In this document: positions 1 through 7,923 of the stretch, in pieces
Layout of the letters: every line of letters starts with the position of its first letter
How positions within the stretch are numbered: the stretch's first letter is position 1
Assembly: GCA_028871475.1 (NCBI GenBank)
Contig: JAGWMZ010000032.1
Location: 1-42,080, forward strand
Origin: Sphingomonadales bacterium
GTDB taxonomy: Bacteria; Pseudomonadota; Alphaproteobacteria; Sphingomonadales; Sphingomonadaceae
Direction of reading: 5' to 3'
Length of the DNA stretch: 42,080 bases
The notes under the pieces: model-generated
Databases searched by the model: none
What the model saw: only the letters and a program-made list of their open reading frames with translations
Told to the model about the DNA's origin: nothing
Position numbers and translations under genes: made by a program

Positions 1-2454
1 GCCGACGCCGGCACGCAGCGTCTGAGCCTGACCATGGGCAAGGGCGACATCGAGGAAAACGGCTACAACGCCTATGTCAGCGGTTTTTACTACCACTCGG
101 CCACGCTGTATAACCGCGATCGCCCCTACCCGTTCAACAGCGCCAATCTGGCGGGTCTGGGCAACCCGACCACCGGTGTTGTCGGTGGCCTGAACGCCAA
201 TGGCTCCTACACGGGCGGCACGCCGACCACATCGATCTTCTACGTCCGCCCCTATGACGCGACGAACAGCACAGCGATTGCCGGCCAGCGTTACCAGGCG
301 CTCAACACCGCCCAGTGTCCAGGCGGCAACAATTACACGCTTAACGCAGCCGATCTGGCTGCCAACGCCACCGCGCCTACCTCCGTCTGCGCGATCGACT
401 ACACCGCCGCCTATGGCGTGATTCAGCCCGAGATCAAGCGTTACGGCGCGTCAGCCAAGTTCACCGCCAAGGTGAATGACACGATCGAGGCCTACGCCGA
501 GTTCAACTTCATCCAGACCACGTCGAACTATACTGGTTCGCCCGCCGTTCTGCGCGGCAATGCGCCTGCCGGTATCTATTATCCGCAGTTCTCGACGTCG
601 GCCTCTGGTGGCGCCTTCACGCCGAATTCGGGCATCATTGCGCTGCCGGCCTATGTCTGCGCTCGCGCTGCTGGCGTGTCGGCTGTGATGGTCAATGGTG
701 TGCCCACCGTGCCGGGTTGCACGGCGGCCAATGGCACGCTCAACCCAAACAACCCGTTCGCGGCACAGGGCTATGTCGCGCGTATCGTCGGCCGTGACCT
801 GGGCTCGACTGTTTACAACGAAACGCGCAACCGCGCCTATCGTGGCGCCTTTGGCGTGTCGGGCCAGATCACCGACGCGATCACCTTCGACGTGGGTGGC
901 ACCGCCATGCACGACGACCTGCGTGAGCTGAAGCGCGGCTATGTGAACATCCAGCACCTGCTGGACGTTGTGGCCGATGGTACCTATAACTTCATCAATC
1001 CGTCGCAGAACTCGCAGGCTGTGAACGATTACCTCAAGCCCGACAGCGTCACCCCCGCCAGCTCCGACCAGGTGCAGCTGCAGGCCAACCTCGGCTTCAA
1101 GCTGGCTGATCTGCCCGGTGGTCCGCTGCAGGTGGCCGTTGGGGGCTCGGAGCGTTATGAAGCGGTGAACGCGCCCAGCGCGAACAGCGATTTCAATGGC
1201 CCGACCCAGCGTTACTACACCATCAACGCATTCGGCACGAACGGCAGCCGCTGGATTTCCTCGGCCTATGGTGAAGTCTCGGCCCCCATCGTCAAGTCTC
1301 TGGAACTGACGGCTGCCGGTCGTTATGACCACTATTCGAGCGGTCAGAGCTCCTTCTCGCCCAAGGCCGGCTTCAAGTTCAAGCCGATCCGCCAGCTGAT
1401 GATCCGTGGTACTTGGTCGCGCGGTTTCCGTATTCCTTCCTTTGGCGAAGCCAACTCGCTGCCGACGACGGGTTACGTGACCAACAACGCCACGGTGTTT
1501 AATGATGCCTATCTGGCGCAGTACACCAATCCGGCGCTTGGTAAGCCCTGTAACCAGGCGAACTTCTCCTCGGCCTGCCCGACCTATCTGACGGCCGGCA
1601 GCTATGGCGCAACCTCGCTGGCAACCCCGACCCTCAAGTCGGAAAAGTCGACCAGCTTCACGCTGGGCGCGGTGTTCGAACCAGTGCGCAATCTGTCCTT
1701 CACCGTCGACTTCTACAACATTAAGAAGACGCAGCTGATCACGTCGCCCTCCTCGGCTCCGGCTCTGGCCGCCTATTACTCGGGCGCGCCGATCCCGGCC
1801 GGCTATCAGGTCATTCCTGATGGTCCGGACGTGGGGGACGCCTTCGTGGCTCCGGGCGCCAAGCCCCGCGTTGCGCTGGTTCTTGCCAACCTCATCAACG
1901 CCAACCAGCAGACCGTGCGCGGCATGGACTTCGAAGCGGAATTCCGCCACAAGTTCGGCCAGAACGTCACCTGGACCAGCTCGGCCGAGCTCGACTGGAT
2001 CATGCTGCTCGAAACCAAGTTCGATGACGGCACGGTTGAGCGCTATGACGGCACTCTGGGTAACTTCAACCTGACCGCCGGTTCGGGTACGCCCAGCGTC
2101 AAGGCGACCTGGATGAACACGCTGGAAATCGGCAAGTTCAAGTTCACCAACACCATCAACTACATGAGCGGTTACAACCTCTCGGCGATGGATCAGGGTG
2201 ACGGTTACAAGGATTGCGGTTCGAAGCCCTCGTGGTGGACGGCGTGCAACGTGAAGAGCTACATCACGACCGACGTCAACGTGCAGGTGAAGGTCAACGA
2301 TCAGTTCACGCTGTATGGCACGATCAACAACCTGTTCGACCGTATGCCTCCGATCGACCCGGTGACCTATGGCGCCCATGAGTACAACCCTGTTCAGGGC
2401 GGCAACGGTATTCTGGGCCGCTATTTCAAGGTTGGCGCGAAGGTGAACTTCTAA
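1..2454 (+). CDS. TonB-dependent receptor, 5' end outside window
   Basis: The reading frame is open from base 1, so the gene begins before the window; at least 817 codons are present. The product is an outer-membrane TonB-dependent receptor, which imports a substrate such as a siderophore, vitamin or glycan using energy from TonB-ExbBD. What is seen is the C-terminal beta-barrel: alternating amphipathic strands rich in aromatic residues and Asn/Gly loops, a FRIPSFGEANSL-type segment typical of these barrels, a NNLFDRMPP segment near the end, and the terminal strand ending in Phe (YFKVGAKVNF). The N-terminal plug and TonB box are outside the window. A good intrinsic terminator follows at once. 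The substrate cannot be told from this part. The family is abundant in sphingomonads. Confidence 0.93.
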   Translation, partial: ADAGTQRLSLTMGKGDIEENGYNAYVSGFYYHSATLYNRDRPYPFNSANLAGLGNPTTGVVGGLNANGSYTGGTPTTSIFYVRPYDATNSTAIAGQRYQALNTAQCPGGNNYTLNAADLAANATAPTSVCAIDYTAAYGVIQPEIKRYGASAKFTAKVNDTIEAYAEFNFIQTTSNYTGSPAVLRGNAPAGIYYPQFSTSASGGAFTPNSGIIALPAYVCARAAGVSAVMVNGVPTVPGCTAANGTLNPNNPFAAQGYVARIVGRDLGSTVYNETRNRAYRGAFGVSGQITDAITFDVGGTAMHDDLRELKRGYVNIQHLLDVVADGTYNFINPSQNSQAVNDYLKPDSVTPASSDQVQLQANLGFKLADLPGGPLQVAVGGSERYEAVNAPSANSDFNGPTQRYYTINAFGTNGSRWISSAYGEVSAPIVKSLELTAAGRYDHYSSGQSSFSPKAGFKFKPIRQLMIRGTWSRGFRIPSFGEANSLPTTGYVTNNATVFNDAYLAQYTNPALGKPCNQANFSSACPTYLTAGSYGATSLATPTLKSEKSTSFTLGAVFEPVRNLSFTVDFYNIKKTQLITSPSSAPALAAYYSGAPIPAGYQVIPDGPDVGDAFVAPGAKPRVALVLANLINANQQTVRGMDFEAEFRHKFGQNVTWTSSAELDWIMLLETKFDDGTVERYDGTLGNFNLTAGSGTPSVKATWMNTLEIGKFKFTNTINYMSGYNLSAMDQGDGYKDCGSKPSWWTACNVKSYITTDVNVQVKVNDQFTLYGTINNLFDRMPPIDPVTYGAHEYNPVQGGNGILGRYFKVGAKVNF

Positions 2455-2491
2455 GCCTTGTCTTGAAAACCGATACAAGACCGACACAAGG

Positions 2492-2519
2492 AGGGCGGCT
2501 CGCAAGAGCCGCCCTTTTT
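2492..2519 (+). terminator. Intrinsic terminator of the TonB receptor gene
   Basis: A perfect 10-bp stem (AGGGCGGCTC / GAGCCGCCCT) closes a GCAA tetraloop and runs directly into TTTTT. It starts 38 bases after the receptor stop codon. Confidence 0.9.
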
Positions 2520-2554
2520 CTATGTGCGATAGAATGGACGACCGGAGACGGGTT

Positions 2555-3121
2555 ATGCGCAGGGTGATCTCTATGGCTTTGCCGCTTGTCGTTCTTTCGA
2601 CGGCGGCCATCGCCGCAACAACGGATGACTTGCAAAAGGGTTTTGATGGTGCCCTGAAGGGCTGCGAGGCCTGGGTCCTCGATCCGGCAAGCTGGGTGCA
2701 GGGCACCCAACCCTTTCTGGCCGCAACCGGCCTTGGGGCGAGCATTGCGGAAACCGGCCAGGTGGAGCCGGAACTCTTGCCGCCGCCATCGCTGCGCGTG
2801 GGAAACCGATATTGGCGGATCAACTCGACGGCCAAGGCTGGGTATAGCCTGATCGTGTCGGACCGCATGGCCATGTGCCACATAACGGGCGGCGGAGAGG
2901 TCGACCTGCAGCCGGCGGTGCGCGCCGTGCTGGATTCACCAGCCTTTAGAGAACGGTGGGATCTGTCATCAACGCGCCGCCAAGGGCCGATGGTTTCGCT
3001 GAGTTTCCGCAATCGCCGTGAGCCTGCCTTCGAGATGATGGTGAGCTACGCCGCACAGGCGGGCGGGGGGCGTGATCACGTTCAGGTGCTGGCGACGGCC
3101 CTGTTGAACACGGGGCCTTAA
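2555..3121 (+). CDS. Small secreted protein of unknown function
   Basis: An exported protein of 188 residues that I do not recognise. The chosen ATG at 2555 has GGAGACGGG just upstream; an earlier in-frame ATG at 2522 lies almost on the preceding terminator and would put charged residues in front of the signal peptide. The N-terminus (MRRVISMALPLVVLSTAAIAA) is a standard Sec signal peptide, cut probably after AIA-A. The mature part has two Cys residues (in GCEAWV and AMCHITG), so a periplasmic disulphide is possible. No catalytic motif is visible. It stands alone between terminators, with rpmB convergent. Confidence 0.75.
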   Translation: MRRVISMALPLVVLSTAAIAATTDDLQKGFDGALKGCEAWVLDPASWVQGTQPFLAATGLGASIAETGQVEPELLPPPSLRVGNRYWRINSTAKAGYSLIVSDRMAMCHITGGGEVDLQPAVRAVLDSPAFRERWDLSSTRRQGPMVSLSFRNRREPAFEMMVSYAAQAGGGRDHVQVLATALLNTGP

Positions 3122-3142
3122 AGCCACACCATCCGCAGACGC

Positions 3143-3175
3143 AAAAAAGCGCGACGGGATCACCCGCCGCGCCTT
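3143..3175 (-). terminator. Intrinsic terminator of rpmB, probably bidirectional
   Basis: Read on the minus strand, GCGCG-G-CGGG / CCCG-T-CGCGC forms a 10-bp stem with one G-U pair around a TGAT loop, followed by TTTTTT. On the plus strand the same hairpin is followed by TTTTT, so it can also end the small secreted-protein gene. Confidence 0.85.
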
Positions 3176-3209
3176 TTTGGCAACCGTAAAAGGCTTGTTG
3201 GCGCACCGC

Positions 3210-3503
3210 TCAGGCGGCGGCGACAGCAGCCTTCTTCACCAGCTCGCGCTTCACCTTCAGGGCGGTGCGGCTCAGCTTGGTGTCCGAGGTCTTGAGCAGC
3301 CAGTTGTCGAGGCCGCCCACATGCTCGACCGAGCGCAGACCATGGGTCGAAACGCGCAGTTTGATCGAACGGTCAAGGCCTTCCGAGAGAAGCGTCACGT
3401 TCTGCAGGTTGGGCAGGAACACGCGCTTGGTCTTGTTGTTGGCGTGGCTGACGTTGTGGCCAACCTGGCGGCCTTTGCCAGTCAGTTCGCAAATACGGGA
3501 CAT
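3210..3503 (-). CDS. rpmB: 50S ribosomal protein L28 (bL28)
   Basis: Structural protein of the large ribosomal subunit, 97 residues, the length usual for the alphaproteobacterial form. The N-terminus MSRICELTGKGRQVGHNVSH matches the L28 signature (CxxTGKGPxxGxNVSH), followed by KRVFLPNLQ and the basic C-terminal half. The Ala-rich tail (KKAAVAAA) is common in sphingomonads. It is monocistronic here, with its own terminator downstream. Confidence 0.97.
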   Translation of the reverse strand: MSRICELTGKGRQVGHNVSHANNKTKRVFLPNLQNVTLLSEGLDRSIKLRVSTHGLRSVEHVGGLDNWLLKTSDTKLSRTALKVKRELVKKAAVAAA

Positions 3504-3666
3504 GATTCTCGCCTTCGAATGTCGTTACCGTTGCCGGAAAGACCGCGCGCATAGCGATTCTGTCTGGCCGGGTCAAGGTTTTGCACAGGGGGAGAGTCGA
3601 TTCGACGCTCCGGGTGATTGACCGGCCTCTTGCCATGCCTGCCCCCCGCGCGCTAGCCCCAATCCC

Positions 3667-4134
3667 ATGGTTTCACCCCCCGCACACTGGCCGCTGCCCC
3701 AACCGATGGCGCTCGCCCTGGCGCAGGCGCGCGATGGCGCGGCGGCGGGCGAGGTACCGATCGGCGCGGTGGTGCTGCGCGACGGCAAGGTGATCGCCGC
3801 GGCGCATAACCAGCCGCGCAAGCTTTGCGACCCCACGGCCCATGCCGAGGTGCTGGCCATTCGCGCCGCCGCCGCCGCCCTGGGGCAGGAACGTCTGGAA
3901 GGCTGCGACCTGTGGGTCACGCTGGAACCTTGCGCCATGTGTGCGGGCGCCATTGCCCATGCGCGCATCGCCCGCGTTTATTACGCCGCCAGCGACCCCA
4001 AGGGCGGTGCGGTAGAACATGGGCCGCGGGTGTTCGATCAGCCGCAGTGCCTGCACCGGCCCGAGGTGTACGGCGGGATGGGCGAAGAGCCTGCCGCAGC
4101 CCTGCTGCGCGGGTTCTTTCAGGACAGGCGCTAG
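3667..4134 (+). CDS. tadA: tRNA-specific adenosine deaminase
   Basis: Converts adenosine 34 to inosine in the anticodon of tRNA-Arg(ACG), allowing it to decode CGU, CGC and CGA. The 155-residue protein has the full cytidine/deoxycytidylate deaminase zinc site: H59-A-E61 (PTAHAEVLAI) with the catalytic Glu, and P88-C89-A-M-C92 (LEPCAMCAGAI). Length and motif spacing fit TadA. The gene converges on nadC with 25 bases between them and no clear terminator. The tRNA-Arg in this window has anticodon CCG and is not its substrate. Confidence 0.96.
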   Translation: MVSPPAHWPLPQPMALALAQARDGAAAGEVPIGAVVLRDGKVIAAAHNQPRKLCDPTAHAEVLAIRAAAAALGQERLEGCDLWVTLEPCAMCAGAIAHARIARVYYAASDPKGGAVEHGPRVFDQPQCLHRPEVYGGMGEEPAAALLRGFFQDRR

Positions 4135-4159
4135 GGCAAGGCCCCGGTGCGGATGCACT

Positions 4160-5017
4160 TCAAACCAAAGCCAGATCCAGCCCGATATCCGCCGCCGGCG
4201 CGCTCTGCGTCAGCCGCCCGACGGACACGTAATCCACCCCGCTCGCCGCAATCGCACCGATGGTGGACAGGTTGACGCCGCCGCTCGCTTCACAGGGCAC
4301 GCGGCCATTCACCATGGCCACGGCCTGCGCCAGCATCTGCGGCCCCATATTGTCGAGCAGCAGATGGGTGGCGCCTGCTTCCAGTGCAGGGGCGATCTGA
4401 TCGAGGTGATCGACCTCGCAGATGATGCTCTCGACCCCGGCCGCGCGCGCCCGCGCCACGGCAGGGCCCACGCCGCCGGCCACGGCGACGTGATTGTCCT
4501 TGATCATCGCCGCGTCCCACAGGCCCATGCGGTGGTTTTTCGCGCCGCCCATGCGCGTGGCGTATTTCTCCAGATGGCGCAGGCCCGGGATGGTCTTGCG
4601 CGTGTCGAGCAGGCGGGCCTTCGTCTCGCCCATGGCATCGACATACTGGTGCGTCAGTGTGGCAATGCCGGAAAGATGCTGCACCGTGTTCAGCGCGCTG
4701 CGTTCGGCCGTCAACAGGGCGCGGGCATTGCCCCTGATGCGCATCAGCGGCGTGCCGGCGGCGACCTGATCGCCATCCTGTACCAGTTGCTCGATGGTCG
4801 CGTCCGGGTCGAGATGCAGGAAGAAAGCGCGTGCGATGGGCAGGCCGGCCACCGTGATCGCATCGCGGCTGTCCATCACCCCGGAAAATTGCGCATCGGC
4901 CGGGATGACGCTTTCGCTCGTCACATCATGGCCACCGCCGGGCAGGCCTTCGCCAAGGTCCTCTGCCAGCGTGGCGGCGATGAAGGCGGGGAGGTCGAAG
5001 CCGGGGATCTCGATCAT
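4160..5017 (-). CDS. nadC: Nicotinate-nucleotide pyrophosphorylase (carboxylating)
   Basis: Quinolinate phosphoribosyltransferase of de novo NAD synthesis: quinolinate plus PRPP gives nicotinate mononucleotide, CO2 and pyrophosphate. At 285 residues it has the usual length. Visible family segments are LLTAERSALNTVQHLSGIAT, the substrate-binding LDTRKTIPGLRHLEKYA, GGAKNHRMGLWDAAMIKDNH, and the C-terminal barrel end EASGGVNLSTIGAIAASGVDYVSVG. No nadA or nadB is adjacent, so the pathway genes are dispersed. Confidence 0.96.
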   Translation of the reverse strand: MIEIPGFDLPAFIAATLAEDLGEGLPGGGHDVTSESVIPADAQFSGVMDSRDAITVAGLPIARAFFLHLDPDATIEQLVQDGDQVAAGTPLMRIRGNARALLTAERSALNTVQHLSGIATLTHQYVDAMGETKARLLDTRKTIPGLRHLEKYATRMGGAKNHRMGLWDAAMIKDNHVAVAGGVGPAVARARAAGVESIICEVDHLDQIAPALEAGATHLLLDNMGPQMLAQAVAMVNGRVPCEASGGVNLSTIGAIAASGVDYVSVGRLTQSAPAADIGLDLALV

Positions 5018-5040
5018 GAGGGCGTCTTAGAAGGAAGGGA

Positions 5041-5069
5041 AAAGAAATGCGAGGGCCATCGCCCTCGCA
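5041..5069 (-). terminator. Intrinsic terminator downstream of the LytTR regulator
   Basis: A perfect 9-bp stem (TGCGAGGGC / GCCCTCGCA) with a 4-base loop is followed on the minus strand by TTTCTTTT. It lies 20 bases past the stop codon of the response regulator gene and closes the sensor/regulator operon. Confidence 0.85.
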
Positions 5070-5089
5070 CCTTCCCCTTCATGTCGTCA

Positions 5090-5890
5090 TCAATGAACGA
5101 ACCGCGCCACCACATCGCGATAGGAGCGCGACACCTTCACATCCGCGCCCGATTCGAGCACGAGGAAGCATTCGCCATTGGTATGCGGCTTCACCTGGCG
5201 CACCAGATTCAAATTCACAATCCACGAGCGGTGCACGCGCTGGAACACGCGCGGGTCGAGCCGCCGTTCCAGATCCTTCATCGTTTCGCGCAGGATCAGC
5301 GAATTGTCGGCGGTGTAGATGCACATATAGTCGCCCGCCGCCTCGATGCGTTCGATCGTGTCGACATCGACGCGGAAGATCTGGCCGCGGTCCTTGATGT
5401 TGATGAGCTTTTCAAAGCGGCCCGAGGCGGTTTCGCCGGCATCGTCCTCCAGCGTGTCCATGGCGTCGGGCGCCACTTCGGCCAGCACGCTTTTGAGCTT
5501 TTCCGCCTCGCCTACCAGCTTCTTTTCGGACAGGCGCTGGCGCACGCGATCCAGCGTGTCGGCCAGCTTGTCCTCGTCCACCGGTTTCATCAGATAGCTC
5601 ACCGCGTTCGCCTCGAAGGCGCGCACGGCATGTTCCTGATAGGCGGTGCAGAAAACGATGAGGGGCGGCTCGATCTCCATCACCCCGTTGACGACCGAGA
5701 AGCCGTCAAAGCCAGGCATCTGGATGTCGAGGAAGACGAGGTCGGGCTTTTCGGTCTTGATCTTGCGGATCGCCTCACGTCCGTTCGAGCACGTGTCGAT
5801 GATCTCGATGTCGGGGAATTTCTGGAGCCGCAGCTGAAGGCCCTGGATGGCCAGTTTCTCATCGTCGACGAGGATGGTGCGGATGGTCAT
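5090..5890 (-). CDS. LytTR-family response regulator
   Basis: Transcriptional regulator of 266 residues. The N-terminal receiver domain shows the acidic pair D9-D10 (ILVDDEK), the phosphoacceptor D55 (LVFLDIQMPGFDG) and the conserved Lys of the YLMKPVDEDK segment. After a linker, the C-terminal LytTR DNA-binding domain (about 160-265) shows the ICIYTADNS, LERRLDP, VFQRVHRSWIVNLN and VKVSRSYRDVV elements. It lies 41 bases downstream of the sensor kinase gene on the same strand, so the two form a LytS/LytR- or YehU/YehT-like system. The target genes are not evident here. Confidence 0.93.
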   Translation of the reverse strand: MTIRTILVDDEKLAIQGLQLRLQKFPDIEIIDTCSNGREAIRKIKTEKPDLVFLDIQMPGFDGFSVVNGVMEIEPPLIVFCTAYQEHAVRAFEANAVSYLMKPVDEDKLADTLDRVRQRLSEKKLVGEAEKLKSVLAEVAPDAMDTLEDDAGETASGRFEKLINIKDRGQIFRVDVDTIERIEAAGDYMCIYTADNSLILRETMKDLERRLDPRVFQRVHRSWIVNLNLVRQVKPHTNGECFLVLESGADVKVSRSYRDVVARFVH

Positions 5891-5931
5891 GTGAGGACGT
5901 GCTTTCCAGAAAGGTCAGGGGGCCAGATGGT

Positions 5932-7053
5932 TCATGCGGCTTCGTCTCGCCGCTCGAAGGGTATCTCGATGGTGACGGCAAAGCCGCCTTCGGCAGGTTC
6001 ATACGTTTCGAACCGGTGGCCAGGTCCATAGGCCTGGGCCAGACGGTCACGAATGTTGGCCAGACCGACCCCGGTGGATACCGGTTGCCCCCCGTCGAGG
6101 CTGACACCATCCAATCTGTGGTCACTGTCAGGGTTCTGCAAGCCGGGGCCGGTGTCCGAGACGGTGATGCGAAGGTTTTGCCCGACCAGTTGAGCCGCAA
6201 TGGTGATTTCCGCGCCGCTCTCCTGGGGTGAAACGGCATATTTGATGGCATTCTCGACCAGCGGCTGCAGCAGCAGCGAGGGCAGCAGGGCCTCGTTGGC
6301 GGCTTCGTCGATATGGAAAGTGGTGCGCAGCCGCTCCTCGAAGCGCATCAGCTCGATGCCCAGATAAAGCTTGAGCGTCTCGACCTCATTGGCCACCGTC
6401 ACCCGGCCCGTCGGCTCGTTCACCAGCGTATAGCGCAGGAAGGAGGACAGCCGCGTGAGCATGGCATTGGCAGGCTCGGTCTGCCCCAGCAGCACCAGCG
6501 TGGAGATCGAGTTCAGCGTGTTGAACAGGAAATGCGGGTTGAGCTGATAGCGGAGCATGGCCAGCTGCGCGCTGGTCGCCTGATTCTCCAGCCGCAGCAG
6601 CGCGTCATTCTGTTCTTCCACCCGCAGGAAGAAATTGATGGCGTAATACAGCGCCGACCAGGCCCCCAGCAGCGTGGCATCGAAGAAGAAGACGCTGACG
6701 AAAAGCTGGGCAAAACCGACAGAGGAATCAGGGCGCGAGAGATCCAGCACCCAGGCATCCATGAAGGCATAGAGCGACACCGCCAGCGGCAGCACCACCG
6801 CCGTCACCCCCCAGGTCAGCAGCGCGCGCTGGCCCATCAACTGTCGATAGATGACCGCCAGCAACAGGCTGATCGAAAAGCCGTTGATGATGCCGACCAC
6901 CACCAGCGCCAGCGATGACCAGGGCTGGCCCGTGGCCAGCAGCGACATGGTGCGCAGCACCAGCGCGCCCAGCCAGCCGACGCATTGCAGGCGCCAGAAG
7001 GCTCTGTTTTTGTTGGCGAAAAAAGGGGTGGGTTGAAACGGAAGAACAGCCAT
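5932..7053 (-). CDS. LytS/YehU-type membrane sensor histidine kinase
   Basis: Inner-membrane histidine kinase of the His_kinase (PF06580) class, 373 residues. The N-terminal half has several hydrophobic segments (for example WLGALVLRTMSLLA and LALVVVGIINGFSISLLLAV). The phosphoacceptor block RYQLNPHFLFNTLNSIS is followed by the ATP-binding elements LVENAIKYAV (N box), DTGPGL (G1) and GVGLANIRDRLAQAYG (G2). I chose the ATG at 7053, giving MAVLPFQPTPFFANKNRAF as in related sphingomonad kinases; an ATG at 7128 would add an Arg-rich tail and overlap the upstream dsbA-like gene by 14 bases. It is transcribed with the LytTR regulator downstream. Confidence 0.92.
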   Translation of the reverse strand: MAVLPFQPTPFFANKNRAFWRLQCVGWLGALVLRTMSLLATGQPWSSLALVVVGIINGFSISLLLAVIYRQLMGQRALLTWGVTAVVLPLAVSLYAFMDAWVLDLSRPDSSVGFAQLFVSVFFFDATLLGAWSALYYAINFFLRVEEQNDALLRLENQATSAQLAMLRYQLNPHFLFNTLNSISTLVLLGQTEPANAMLTRLSSFLRYTLVNEPTGRVTVANEVETLKLYLGIELMRFEERLRTTFHIDEAANEALLPSLLLQPLVENAIKYAVSPQESGAEITIAAQLVGQNLRITVSDTGPGLQNPDSDHRLDGVSLDGGQPVSTGVGLANIRDRLAQAYGPGHRFETYEPAEGGFAVTIEIPFERRDEAA

Positions 7054-7114
7054 CGCGCTTCGCTTTACCGCAAAACGCGGCCCACCGCGACGGATTTTGC
7101 CGCGCTCCGGGCGA

Positions 7115-7918
7115 TCACGCAGGGCCATTGGCCGGTTTCGCCGGCGCTTCCAGATCGCGCCGCAGTTCCGCCTCGCCCACCGCGCCCATCACCAGATGGC
7201 CCCCCGCGATCCAGGTCGGGGTGGAGCGGATGCCGAGCTGGTTGGTCATGTCGATGTTGGTGGCGATCTCGGTCTTGACCGGCGAACTGCCGGCCACCGT
7301 CTTCGCGCGCTCCATGTCCAGACCGGCGCTCCTCGCGGCATCCGCGATGCTGGCGGCATCGGGATGACCGGCGGCGAACATCGCGCGGTGGAAGGCGGCG
7401 AACTTGCCCTGCTCGGCGGCGGCCAGCGCCATGGCGGCGGCCACGCGGCTTTCGGGCGAGAGGATGGGCAACTGGCGGATGACGACCTTCAGATCAGGAT
7501 CGGTGGCGATCAGATGCGCCACATCGCCCTCGCTCTTGCGGCAATAGGTGCAGGCATAGTCCATGAACTCGACCAGCACCTTGTGCCCGGCCGGATTGCC
7601 CAGCACCGCGCCGGGGAAGGGCGCCTCCACCATCTGGCGGACCTGGCTGATCTGGGCTTCGGCCTCGCGCTGGCGCAATGTGTCCATGGCCTGCGGCAGG
7701 ATTTCGGGATTGGCGAGCAGATAGTCGTGGATAGCCTTGTCACTTACGACGCCGCTGATGGTGCCCAGCGGCAGCGCCCCCGTGGCGACCAGAGCGGCGC
7801 CGCTCACCCCTCCGGCCAGCCCCGCCACCACGGCCACCAGGCCGGTGAGCAGGATCGCGGTGGTGCGGCCGGGGTTTTGCGGTGCTGGCTTTGTGGCGTT
7901 TGTCTCGGTCATGGGCAA
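7115..7918 (-). CDS. DsbA-family thiol-disulfide oxidoreductase
   Basis: Membrane-anchored thioredoxin-fold protein of 267 residues facing the periplasm. One N-terminal membrane segment (about 20-48) is followed by a helical stretch and a DsbA/Com1-like domain with active site C123-T-Y-C126 (FMDYACTYCRKSEGD). The cis-Pro loop is RSTPTWIAGG near the end. It probably forms or isomerises disulphides in exported proteins. The upstream M48 peptidase gene ends 5 bases before this start codon, so the two envelope-quality genes are likely co-transcribed. The residues between the active-site cysteines (Thr-Tyr) differ from the Pro-His of E. coli DsbA. Confidence 0.9.
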   Translation of the reverse strand: MPMTETNATKPAPQNPGRTTAILLTGLVAVVAGLAGGVSGAALVATGALPLGTISGVVSDKAIHDYLLANPEILPQAMDTLRQREAEAQISQVRQMVEAPFPGAVLGNPAGHKVLVEFMDYACTYCRKSEGDVAHLIATDPDLKVVIRQLPILSPESRVAAAMALAAAEQGKFAAFHRAMFAAGHPDAASIADAARSAGLDMERAKTVAGSSPVKTEIATNIDMTNQLGIRSTPTWIAGGHLVMGAVGEAELRRDLEAPAKPANGPA

Positions 7919-7923
7919 CGCGC

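Noticed and set aside
451..3012. 853-codon open frame on the minus strand
   Set aside because: It lies opposite the TonB receptor and the small secreted-protein gene, is rich in Arg, Val and His in the way of GC-rich antisense frames, and crosses a strong terminator.
3177..3621. Plus-strand frames opposite rpmB
   Set aside because: Antisense to a clear ribosomal protein gene.
4019..6031. 670-codon open frame on the plus strand
   Set aside because: It is antisense to nadC, the LytTR regulator and part of the kinase, all with clear motifs.
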